Position numbers and translations under genes: made by a program. A stretch of DNA of 64,000 bases from assembly GCF_017301735.1 (NCBI RefSeq), contig NZ_CP071090.1:12073001-12137000 (forward strand), read 5' to 3'. Within the stretch, counting starts at the first letter, position 1; each line of letters begins with the position of its first letter. Under the pieces are notes generated by a model. The model was given only the letters and a program-made list of their open reading frames with translations. It did not search any database and was not told the DNA's origin. Shown in pieces: positions 17,616 to 25,030 of the stretch. The stretch is from Pyxidicoccus parkwaysis. Its GTDB lineage: Bacteria > Myxococcota > Myxococcia > Myxococcales > Myxococcaceae.

Positions 17616-18292
17616 CCACGACTCCCGTCGCGAACCCGGACCCCAAGCTCAAGGCCGCCGAGGACCGTCTGCGCGAGGTGATGCTCTCCCTGCCGGAGAC
17701 CACCGAGGACTTTCCCTGGGGCCACCGCTCCGGCAAGGTGAAGGGGAAGATGTTCGCCATCCTCGTGCTCGAGGAGGCGCAGCTCACCGTCACCACCAAG
17801 CTGCCCGAGTCCAACGCCGCCGCCCTCATGCTCCCCTTCACCGCGCCCACGGGCTACGGGATGGGCAAGAGCGGCTGGGTGACCTCCACCTTCAAGCCCG
17901 GCCAGGACGTCCCCGTGGAGCTGCTCGCCCAGTGGATTCACGAGAGCTTCCGCGCCGTCGCGCCAGAGAAGGTGCTCAAGGCCATGGGCGCGGGGACGGC
18001 CGCGAAGGGCGGGGAGGCGAAGGCGGGCGTGACGGCGAAGAAGGCCTCGGCGAAGAACGGAGTGGCGAAGTCGGCTGCTCCGACGAAGGCCCCGGTGAAG
18101 GCCGGTGCCGCCAAGAAGGCTTCAGCGAAGAACACGGTGGCGAAGGCGGCCGCCGCGAAGAGCGGGGCGGCGAAGAAGGCCGCTGCCCCCAGGAAGGCGG
18201 CGCCCGCGTCCGGCGCCGCGAAGAAGGCCGCGTCCGGGAAGGCCCGCGCCTCCTCGGCGCAGCGCGGCACGACCGCAGCGCGATCCCGTTAG
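17612..18292 (+). CDS. difB: YjbR/MmcQ-family protein with Lys/Ala-rich tail (difB position)
   Basis: 226 residues. Residues 1-115 form a YjbR/MmcQ-like fold (VMLSLPETTEDFPWGHRSGKVKGKMFAIL...VELLAQWIHESFRAVAP). Residues about 125-226 are a low-complexity tail with repeated AKKASAKN/AAKSGAAKKAA motifs resembling histone-H1-type nucleic-acid-binding tails. It overlaps the MCP stop by 4 bp. Its place between receptor and CheW corresponds to difB of M. xanthus, a gene without a clear role in that pathway; the symbol rests on position. The basic tail suggests binding to nucleic acid or polyanion, which is inference. Confidence 0.72.
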   Translation: MTTTPVANPDPKLKAAEDRLREVMLSLPETTEDFPWGHRSGKVKGKMFAILVLEEAQLTVTTKLPESNAAALMLPFTAPTGYGMGKSGWVTSTFKPGQDVPVELLAQWIHESFRAVAPEKVLKAMGAGTAAKGGEAKAGVTAKKASAKNGVAKSAAPTKAPVKAGAAKKASAKNTVAKAAAAKSGAAKKAAAPRKAAPASGAAKKAASGKARASSAQRGTTAARSR

Positions 18293-18308
18293 CTCGAAGT
18301 TACGGCCG

Positions 18309-18322
18309 TTTCAAAGTTGAAA
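18309..18322. promoter_or_regulatory. AT-rich palindrome before difC
   Basis: TTTCAA-AG-TTGAAA, a perfect 6-bp inverted pair, occupies the 43-bp gap between the YjbR-like gene and the CheW gene. It is unusually AT-rich for this DNA and 13 bp upstream of the GTG start, so it could affect difC translation or mark a binding site. Confidence 0.3.
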
Positions 18323-18335
18323 GAACGTTACCCCT

Positions 18336-18758
18336 GTGCGGCACGTCATCTTCCGGGTGGAGAAGGAGCGCTACGGGCTGCCGTTGTCGGCGGTGCGGGA
18401 GGTCGTCGTGCCTCCGGAGCGCTTCACGCGGGTGCCTCGCGCGCCCCCGGCCATTACCGGGGTGATGAACCTTCGCGGCAGGGTGGTGACGGTGGTGGAG
18501 CTCCGTCAGCTCCTGAGCCTGCCCGAGGGCCCCACGCCCTCGACGCGGGTGGTGCTGCTGGACCGGGGGCGGCGGGATTTGGGCCTCCTGGTGACGGATG
18601 TGGACGGTATCGAGGCGGTGGAACGAGTCAGTACGGCGCCCGGGAAGCTGACCCCCGCCGTCCGGGGAGTCGCCCGGCTGGGTGGTCTGGGTGTAACCGT
18701 CCTGGACCCCGAGGGGCTGGATGCCGCGGTGGTTGCCTTGTTCACCCATTCCAAGTGA
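18336..18758 (+). CDS. difC: CheW-like adaptor, DifC type
   Basis: 140 residues, a single CheW domain: FRVEKERYGLPLSAVREVV at the start, then ITGVMNLRGRVVTVVELRQLL (the conserved NLRG turn) and LGLLVTDVDGIEAVE. CheW proteins bridge the receptor tip and the CheA P5 domain. The start is GTG at 18336; homology begins within a few residues. It ends 69 bp before the CheY gene. In M. xanthus the orthologous adaptor is essential for exopolysaccharide production. Confidence 0.87.
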   Translation: MRHVIFRVEKERYGLPLSAVREVVVPPERFTRVPRAPPAITGVMNLRGRVVTVVELRQLLSLPEGPTPSTRVVLLDRGRRDLGLLVTDVDGIEAVERVSTAPGKLTPAVRGVARLGGLGVTVLDPEGLDAAVVALFTHSK

Positions 18759-18827
18759 GTAGCCCCCTGGAAAGCACGGATGCTAGTGTCCGCGCTCCTC
18801 TAGGTGATTCGGAGGCGGAGTTTCTCA

Positions 18828-19196
18828 ATGGCTAAGCGGGTCCTGGTCGTCGACGACGCCATCTTCATGCGCAACATGATCAAGGACATCTTTGCGTCTG
18901 GAGGGTTCGAGGTCGTCGGTGAGGCCGCCAACGGCCTGGAAGCTGTCGAGAAGTACAAGGAGCTGAAGCCCGACCTCACCACGATGGACATCGTGATGCC
19001 GTTCAAGAGCGGCATCGAGGCCACGCGGGAGATCATCAAGGCGGACAGCAGCGCCGTGGTCATCATGTGCTCGGCGCTCGGTCAGGAGAGCCTGGTGATG
19101 GAGGCCATCGAGGCGGGAGCCTCTGACTTCATCGTCAAGCCGTTCCGCGCCGAGGACGTGCTCGCGGTGGTGAAGAAGGTGCTGGGAGAGACGTGA
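18828..19196 (+). CDS. difD: CheY-like single-domain response regulator, DifD type
   Basis: 122 residues, receiver domain only. The acidic pair is Asp9/Asp10 (LVVDDA), the phospho-acceptor is Asp54 (TTMDIVMP), with conserved Ser82 (MCSALGQ) and Lys104 (VKPF). The ATG at 18828 follows a GGAGGCGGAG ribosome site; an upstream in-frame codon would add residues with no homology. With no output domain it acts through protein binding or as a phosphate sink. In M. xanthus DifD draws phosphate from DifE and lowers exopolysaccharide output. Confidence 0.9.
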   Translation: MAKRVLVVDDAIFMRNMIKDIFASGGFEVVGEAANGLEAVEKYKELKPDLTTMDIVMPFKSGIEATREIIKADSSAVVIMCSALGQESLVMEAIEAGASDFIVKPFRAEDVLAVVKKVLGET

Positions 19197-19246
19197 GCGG
19201 ACTCGCCCCACGGCGGCCGTTCCCTGCGTCCTGACGAGGCCGGGCC

Positions 19247-21655
19247 ATGACCATGGACATGTCCCGCTACCTCGGACTCTTCATCTCCGAGGCCACGGAC
19301 CACCTGGAAGCGCTCGGGCGAGACCTCGTGCAGCTGGAGCGCGAGGGTTCCGCCAGCGTGGTGGACTCCATGTTCCGTCATGCCCACTCGGTGAAGGGCA
19401 TGGCGTCGTCCATGGGCTTCGAGTCCATTGCCATCCTCGCCCACCGCGTGGAGGACCTGGTCGACGCCGTGCGGCAGGACCGCGGGCGCCTGGACCGCGA
19501 CGTGGTGGACCTGCTCCTCACCGCCGCCGACACCATGCTCGCGCAGGTGAAGGCCGTGGCGGAGAACAAGCCGCCCGAGGATGCCTCGGCGCTGCTGACG
19601 CAGCTCGGTGCCCGTGTCACGTCGATGACGGGACAGGCGCTGGCCGCCACCCGCGTTGCCAAGGTCACCGCGCTGAAGCCGGCCGGTGGTGCCTCGGAGG
19701 AGTCGGCTGGGGCGCAGGCGGGCGGCACGGGCGCTACGGCGGCTGCTGGCGCGTCCGGTGGCACCAGCGCCACGGCTCCGGGTGTTTCGGGAGCGAGTGC
19801 TGGTACGGGCTCCCAGGCCTCGACGGGGACGCACGGCGGCGCGAAGACACCGGGCTCCGGTGACGACCCCTCGGAATCCTCCGGTGCTTCGTCCACCGCG
19901 CGCGCGTCGGGCGTCGTCGGCATGGCGGGCGCCTCCGTTCCGGTGGCGGGCATGGGCCTGCCCCCGGACCTGCTCGCGCCCGTCGGTGCCTCGCCGGACG
20001 TCACCGCCACGGTGTCTACCGTGGGCGCGGCGCCGGGCGCGGTGGCTGTCGTCGCGGCGGCGATGGGGCTCACAGTCCCCGCCCCGACGGACCTGGGCGA
20101 CAGCCTGAAGGCCTCCGCGAGTGCGCCCGTGCCGGCCACCCCGGTGCCCGCCGTGCCGGACACGCGCGTCGCCTCTCAGCGCTGGGCCGTACGGCTGCGC
20201 ATCGCTCCCACCTGCCAGGTGCCCGGCGTGCGCGCGTTCCTCGTGCACAAGCGGCTCACCAACCTGGGCACGCTGGTGGACCTGCGGCCCGCGCTGGAGG
20301 AGCTGAAGGCCGGCCGCATCCCCGACGGCTACATCCAGCTCGAGCTGGAGACGACGGCCGGCGACTCCGGCATCCAGGCCGCCCTCAAGAACGTGGCCGA
20401 GGTGGAGGTCATCTCGGTGAAGCCGGCGGTGGCCGCGCCGGCCCCGGTCGTCGCTCCGCCGCCCGTGGCCGACGGCAGCCGCCCCGCCAATGACTCCGCG
20501 TCGCGCACGGTGCGCGTGCGCACGGAGCTCCTCGACTACTTCCTCGACACGGTGGGCGAGTTGATGCTCGCCACGGCCCGCCTGCGCGAGGTGGGCAAGG
20601 TGCTGCCGGAGAACACCCGCCCCGCGCTGGAGGAGGGCGTCTACCGGCTGCACACGCTGGTGAAGGACCTGCACGACAAGGTGATGACGGCGCGCATGAC
20701 GCCGCTGTCGCTCATCACCGACCGCCTGCCCCGCGCCGCGCGCGACATCGCCCGCCGCAAGGAGCGCGAGGTCGACCTCGTCATCACCGGCGCCGAAATC
20801 GAGCTGGACCGCGCCATCCTCGACGAGCTCGCGGACCCGCTGATGCACCTGCTGCGCAACTGCATCGACCACGGGCTCGAGTCCCCCGAGGAGCGCATCG
20901 CCGCGAAGAAGGGGCCGCGCGGACGCGTGCTCGTCGCGGTGAAGCGCGCCAGGGACCGCGTCATCATCGAAATCGAGGACGACGGCCGCGGCATGGACCC
21001 CGCGAAGCTGAAGACCTCGGCGGTGGCCAAGGGCCTGCTGTCCGTGGAGAACGCGGCGCGCCTGACGGACCGCGAAGCCTTCCTGCTGTCCTGCCTCCCG
21101 GGCGTCTCCACCGCCAAGGACATCACCGACATCTCCGGCCGCGGCGTGGGCATGGACGCGGTGAAGCGCGTGGTGGAGAACGTGGGCGGCACGCTGGAAA
21201 TCGACAGCGAGAAGGGCAGGGGCACGCGCTTCACGCTGCGGCTGCCGCTGACGGTGGCGGTGGTGCACCTGCTGCTCGTGGAGGTGGGCGAGGAAGTCTT
21301 TGGCCTGCCCATCGCGAAGGTGGTGGGTGCGACAGAGGCGGACGGCGACACACTCAGCCGCAGCCGTGAGACGGCGCTGCTTCCTCATGGCAACTCGTTG
21401 CTGCCGGTGCACTCACTGGACTCGCTGGTGGGGGTGCCCGCGCCGGTGCGGCAGGGAGCGAGACCCTTCGTGGTGATGGACGCGGACTCGGGGCGTGTGG
21501 CCCTGGCGGTGGACCGGCTGCTGGGCCAGGAGGAAGTGGTGCTCAAGCCGCTGTCCCGGCCGCTCGACTTGCTGCCCGGCTTGTCAGGCGTCACCATCCT
21601 CGGTAGTGGCCGTCCGGTGTTCATCCTGGACGTGCCGAGGTTACTGTCCGCGTGA
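19247..21655 (+). CDS. difE: CheA-type hybrid-free histidine kinase, DifE type
   Basis: 802 residues in classic CheA order. P1 (Hpt) 1-110 has phospho-His47 in HAHSVKGMASS. A very Ala/Gly/Ser/Thr-rich linker spans about 140-305. A second small domain (312-392, WAVRLRIAPTCQVPGVRAFLV) occupies the P2 position. P3 dimerisation helices follow (about 420-500). The P4 ATPase has the N-box HLLRNCIDHGLE (about 534-545), DDGRGMD near 583 and GRGVGMDAV. P5 (CheW-like) runs from about 665 to the end. It would phosphorylate DifD. The stop overlaps the next gene's GTG. In M. xanthus DifE is required for exopolysaccharide and social motility. Confidence 0.92.
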   Translation: MTMDMSRYLGLFISEATDHLEALGRDLVQLEREGSASVVDSMFRHAHSVKGMASSMGFESIAILAHRVEDLVDAVRQDRGRLDRDVVDLLLTAADTMLAQVKAVAENKPPEDASALLTQLGARVTSMTGQALAATRVAKVTALKPAGGASEESAGAQAGGTGATAAAGASGGTSATAPGVSGASAGTGSQASTGTHGGAKTPGSGDDPSESSGASSTARASGVVGMAGASVPVAGMGLPPDLLAPVGASPDVTATVSTVGAAPGAVAVVAAAMGLTVPAPTDLGDSLKASASAPVPATPVPAVPDTRVASQRWAVRLRIAPTCQVPGVRAFLVHKRLTNLGTLVDLRPALEELKAGRIPDGYIQLELETTAGDSGIQAALKNVAEVEVISVKPAVAAPAPVVAPPPVADGSRPANDSASRTVRVRTELLDYFLDTVGELMLATARLREVGKVLPENTRPALEEGVYRLHTLVKDLHDKVMTARMTPLSLITDRLPRAARDIARRKEREVDLVITGAEIELDRAILDELADPLMHLLRNCIDHGLESPEERIAAKKGPRGRVLVAVKRARDRVIIEIEDDGRGMDPAKLKTSAVAKGLLSVENAARLTDREAFLLSCLPGVSTAKDITDISGRGVGMDAVKRVVENVGGTLEIDSEKGRGTRFTLRLPLTVAVVHLLLVEVGEEVFGLPIAKVVGATEADGDTLSRSRETALLPHGNSLLPVHSLDSLVGVPAPVRQGARPFVVMDADSGRVALAVDRLLGQEEVVLKPLSRPLDLLPGLSGVTILGSGRPVFILDVPRLLSA

Positions 21656-22254
21656 GCCTCCCCCTTCCCAACGACCGCCAGGTGGACTTCCTGCGCGAGG
21701 TGGCCAACATCGGCTCCGGCCAGGCGGCCAATGCGCTCTCCCGGCTCATGGGCGGGAAGAAGGTGGACCTCTCCATCCCCCGCGTCCTGATGACGGGCGG
21801 CGCGATGGGCGCCGCGGAGCTGCTGGACGGAAACGCCCCGGTGGTGTCGGTGGCGTTCGGCATGTCGGGAGATGCGCTGAACGGCGACCTGCTGCTCATC
21901 CTGCCCCACGCGGACGCGAGCGCGCTGGAGTCGCTGCTGCTCGGTGGGCAGCCGGCCCAGCAAGCCGAGCGCGACAGTGTCATGGCCGAGGTCGCCAACA
22001 TCGCGGCGAGCGCCTTCCTGTCCGCCGTGGGGCGGCTGACGAGCTGGAAGCTGATGCCCACGGTGCCAGAGATGCACCGCTGCGGCGCGCGCGAGGCGCT
22101 GGAGAAGCTGGCGGCCCACAGGGCCGGCGCCCGCGACATGGTGGTGATGGAGGCCTGCTTCCAGGCGTCCACGGTGCCGCCGGTGAATGGACAGGTGCTG
22201 TGGCTGCTGGAGCGCGAGAGCGCCCACGGCCTGTACGAGCGGCTGGGCGGGTAG
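21652..22254 (+). CDS. difG: CheC-type phosphatase, DifG type
   Basis: 200 residues. Two CheC active-site helices are seen: DFLREVANIGSGQAAN (D-x3-E-x2-N) and SVMAEVANIAASAF (S-x3-E-x2-N), each followed by the conserved Pro about 22 residues later, so both catalytic sites look intact. CheC proteins dephosphorylate CheY-P; in M. xanthus DifG acts on DifD. Its GTG start overlaps the CheA stop (GTGA), showing translational coupling. It is the last chemosensory gene; larB begins 24 bp after its stop. Confidence 0.9.
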   Translation: MSLPLPNDRQVDFLREVANIGSGQAANALSRLMGGKKVDLSIPRVLMTGGAMGAAELLDGNAPVVSVAFGMSGDALNGDLLLILPHADASALESLLLGGQPAQQAERDSVMAEVANIAASAFLSAVGRLTSWKLMPTVPEMHRCGAREALEKLAAHRAGARDMVVMEACFQASTVPPVNGQVLWLLERESAHGLYERLGG

Positions 22255-22278
22255 CCGGATTCGCGGTAGACGGGCGCC

Positions 22279-23031
22279 ATGGATGAGAAGGCGCTGAAGC
22301 AGCTCCTCGGGAGTGTGAAGTCGGGCCGCGTGTCGGTGGATGACGCCGTCGGCAAGCTGAAGGATTTGCCCTTCGCGGAGCTGGGCTACGCGACGCTCGA
22401 TACGCACCGCAACCTGCGCTTCGGCTTCCCGGAGGTGGTGCTGGGCGAGCCGAAGACGGTGGAGCAACTGCTGGGCATCGTCGCCGCGCTGGTGGAGCGC
22501 AAGCAGACGGTGCTGGTGACGCGGCTGCAGCCGGACAAGGCCGAGGCGCTGGTGGCGCGCTTCCCCAAGGGCGAGTACCACCCGGTGGCCCGCATCTTCC
22601 ACCTCAAGCAGGGCAAGGTGCGCGCGGGGAAGGTGGCCGTGGTGACGGCCGGCACCAGCGACATCCCCGTGGCGGAGGAGGCGGCCATCACCGCCGAGGC
22701 CATGGGCGCGGAGGTGCGGCGCGTCTACGACGTGGGCGTGGCGGGCATCCACCGGCTGCTGCGGCGGCGGGAGGAAATCCAGGAGTGCCACGCGGCCGTC
22801 GTCGTCGCGGGCATGGAGGGCGCGCTGGGCAGCGCGCTGGGTGGCCTGGTGGGCATCCCCGTGGTGGCGGTGCCGACGTCCGTGGGCTACGGCGCCAACT
22901 TCAAGGGCGTGTCCGCGCTGCTGGCCATGGTGAACTCGTGCGCGTCCAACGTGGCCACCGTGAATATCGACAACGGCTTCGGCGGCGGCTTCTACGCGGC
23001 GCTGATTTCCCGCACGAAGGGACGGCGGTGA
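22279..23031 (+). CDS. larB: Nickel-pincer cofactor biosynthesis protein LarB
   Basis: 250 residues with an AIR-carboxylase-like core: VVTAGTSDIPVAEEAAITAEAMGA, DVGVAGIHRLL, VVVAGMEGALGSALGGLVGIPVVAVPTSVGYG, and LAMVNSCASNVATVNIDNGFGGG at the end. LarB carboxylates and hydrolyses nicotinic acid adenine dinucleotide, the first step toward the nickel-pincer nucleotide (NPN) of lactate racemase and related enzymes. It is 1 bp from larC. It appears appended to the dif operon with a 24-bp gap and no hairpin between. Confidence 0.93.
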   Translation: MDEKALKQLLGSVKSGRVSVDDAVGKLKDLPFAELGYATLDTHRNLRFGFPEVVLGEPKTVEQLLGIVAALVERKQTVLVTRLQPDKAEALVARFPKGEYHPVARIFHLKQGKVRAGKVAVVTAGTSDIPVAEEAAITAEAMGAEVRRVYDVGVAGIHRLLRRREEIQECHAAVVVAGMEGALGSALGGLVGIPVVAVPTSVGYGANFKGVSALLAMVNSCASNVATVNIDNGFGGGFYAALISRTKGRR

Positions 23032-23032
23032 C

Positions 23033-24205
23033 ATGCGGCGCATCCTCTACCTGGAGCCCGTGGGCGGCGTCGCCGGGGACATGTTCCTCGCGGCCGGCGT
23101 GGACCTGGGGCTGAAGCCCGAGGACATCACGCAGGCGCTGAGCGGGCTCGAGGTGCCGGGCTGGAAGCTGGCGGTGCAGCGCGCGGTGCGCCACGCCATC
23201 AGCGGCACGCACCTGGACGTGGTGCTGGACGCGCGCGAGGCGCACCCGCACCGGGCCTACTCGGACATCCGCAAGCTGATTGAGGCCGCGCCCACGCTGC
23301 CGGCCCGCGCGAAGGAGCGGGCGCTGGCGGTGTTCCGCGCCATCGGCGAGGCCGAGGCGAAGGTGCACGGCGTGTCCATCGACGACATCCACTTCCACGA
23401 GGTGGGCGCGGTGGACTCCATCGTGGACATCTGCGGCGCGGCGGTGGTGCTGGAGCTTTTGGGCAACCCGGAGGTGTACGCGGCGCCGCCCCCGCTGGGC
23501 AGCGGCACCATCCGCGTGGCCCACGGCAGCATGCCCATTCCCGTGCCCGCCACGCTGGAGCTGTTGCGCGACGTGCCCGTGCGCTTCGAGGGCGTGGGCG
23601 AATTGACGACGCCCACCGGCGCGGCGCTGCTCAAGGTGCTCACGCACATCGGCCACCCTCCCAACTTCATCGTGGAGAAGGTGGGCTACGGCGTGGGGAC
23701 GAAGGACTTCAAGGACCGGCCCAACGTGCTGCGCGCGTCGCTGGGGCGCATGGATGAGGCGCCCACGGACGGGCTGTGGGTGGTGGAGGCCAACCTGGAC
23801 GACGCCACGCCGCAGCTGCTGGGGCACCTGGTGGAAAAGCTGCTCGCGGTGGGCGCGCTGGACGCGTGGGTGGCGCCGGTGGTGATGAAGAAGAGCCGGC
23901 CCGGGCACCTGCTGAGCGCGGTGGTGGAGGGCGGCAAGCGCGAGACGGTGATGGACACCGTGCTGCGCGAGTCCACCACGCTGGGCGTGCGCTACCACCG
24001 CGTGGAGCGGCAGGCGCTGGAGCGCGACTGGGTGGAGGTGGAGACGCCGTGGGGGAAGGTCCGTATGAAGCGCGGGCTGCGCGACGGCGTGGTGCTCAAT
24101 GCGCACCCGGAGTTCGAGGACTGCCGCAAGGTGGCGGAGGCCGCGGGCGTGCCGGTGAAGCAGGTGATGGCGGCGGCGGTGGCGGCGCTCGGCAAGGCGG
24201 GCTGA
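23033..24205 (+). CDS. larC: Nickel insertase LarC
   Basis: 390 residues, a full-length LarC. Landmarks are YLEPVGGVAGDMFLAAGVDLG, HFHEVGAVDSIVDICGAA, LGSGTIRVAHGSMPIPVPATLELL, GELTTPTGAALLK, VEANLDDATPQ and a late VVMKKSRPGHLLS segment. LarC inserts nickel into the sulphurated pincer precursor using CTP. The middle enzyme LarE and a racemase LarA are not in the window. The protein is a single frame, with no sign of the programmed frameshift that splits larC in some lactobacilli. Confidence 0.93.
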   Translation: MRRILYLEPVGGVAGDMFLAAGVDLGLKPEDITQALSGLEVPGWKLAVQRAVRHAISGTHLDVVLDAREAHPHRAYSDIRKLIEAAPTLPARAKERALAVFRAIGEAEAKVHGVSIDDIHFHEVGAVDSIVDICGAAVVLELLGNPEVYAAPPPLGSGTIRVAHGSMPIPVPATLELLRDVPVRFEGVGELTTPTGAALLKVLTHIGHPPNFIVEKVGYGVGTKDFKDRPNVLRASLGRMDEAPTDGLWVVEANLDDATPQLLGHLVEKLLAVGALDAWVAPVVMKKSRPGHLLSAVVEGGKRETVMDTVLRESTTLGVRYHRVERQALERDWVEVETPWGKVRMKRGLRDGVVLNAHPEFEDCRKVAEAAGVPVKQVMAAAVAALGKAG

Positions 24206-24219
24206 CAGCGGAGGAGCCA

Positions 24220-24241
24220 CAGTGGGCAAACCAGCCCACTG
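24220..24241. terminator. Bidirectional stem-loop between larC and the zinc-ribbon gene
   Basis: A perfect 8-bp stem CAGTGGGC / GCCCACTG with a 6-nt loop, 15 bp past the larC stop and between convergent genes. There is no T run in either direction. Confidence 0.55.
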
Positions 24242-24313
24242 CATCGCTCGGGGACATGTCAGCAAGGCGAGGTGGATACGTGGGTGCGGTCCGGCCTGAG
24301 TGCGCAGTGAGGC

Positions 24314-25030
24314 TCAGCGAAACCGCCCGAGGAGGCCGGGCGGGATGAAGAGGACGGCGAGCAGCGCGGCCAGGCCAAGTCCCGCCAGCCGCGTGCCGCC
24401 CTCCCCGAAGCGCATGAGTCCCAGGGCGAGCCCCACGACGCACGCCAGCGTCAGCCACCGCACGCGCGGGTTGGGAATGAGCGACAGCAGCGCCGTGCCC
24501 ACCGTCGCGTGCTGGCGCAGATGGCGGAACCAGCCGAAGGACTGCTCCTTCGCGCGCAGCTCCGCAATCTGACGGGCGAATCGCTCCTCATCCTCGCGCT
24601 TCCGCTGCGCCTCCTGCTGACGCTGGGTCTCGAGCTGGCGCAGCGCCTCGCGTTCGTCCTCCAGCGTCCGCGTCAGCCCCTGCTTCCGCTCCTGCCAGAG
24701 TCGCTCGTTGTAATCGAGTTGCTGCGGCGTCCCGAGGTCCGCGCCGCACATGCGGCACGTCTGCGCGAAGCGGCCATTCTCGGACTCGCACAGCATGCAG
24801 CGCGGGAAGCGGCGCGCGTCCTCCTCCGGGGGCGGCGCGAGCGGCACGGGCTCCTGGCCCTTGAAGCGCTCCAGGTGCGTCTCGGGGACGGCGGCCTCCT
24901 GGGGCGTGTCCTGCCGCTCCTGCATGGACTCGAAGCGGTTGCTGCTCTCGAGGGAGGAGGACGTCTCATGCTCCGGGCGCTCGGCGCGCGCGCGCTCCAG
25001 GTGGAGGAAGCGGGAGTGGCGGGACGTCAT
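24314..25030 (-). CDS. Zinc-ribbon, coiled-coil membrane protein
   Basis: 238 residues from the ATG at 25030, which overlaps the stop of the AAA gene (ATGA). After a polar N-terminus, a zinc ribbon of two CxxC pairs (CMLCESENGRFAQTC, then CRMCGADLG) lies near residues 78-100. A charged coiled coil rich in Glu, Arg and Gln follows (about 105-170). Two hydrophobic segments (about 190-235) form a C-terminal membrane hairpin. No known family is recognised. Coupling to the Ycf46-like ATPase suggests the two proteins work together, perhaps with this one as membrane adaptor; that is inference. Confidence 0.75.
   Translation of the reverse strand: MTSRHSRFLHLERARAERPEHETSSSLESSNRFESMQERQDTPQEAAVPETHLERFKGQEPVPLAPPPEEDARRFPRCMLCESENGRFAQTCRMCGADLGTPQQLDYNERLWQERKQGLTRTLEDEREALRQLETQRQQEAQRKREDEERFARQIAELRAKEQSFGWFRHLRQHATVGTALLSLIPNPRVRWLTLACVVGLALGLMRFGEGGTRLAGLGLAALLAVLFIPPGLLGRFR

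Noticed and set aside
19082..23043. Long minus-strand open frames opposite the dif genes
   Set aside because: They mirror CheA, CheC and LarB codons and are rich in His, Arg and Leu without motifs.
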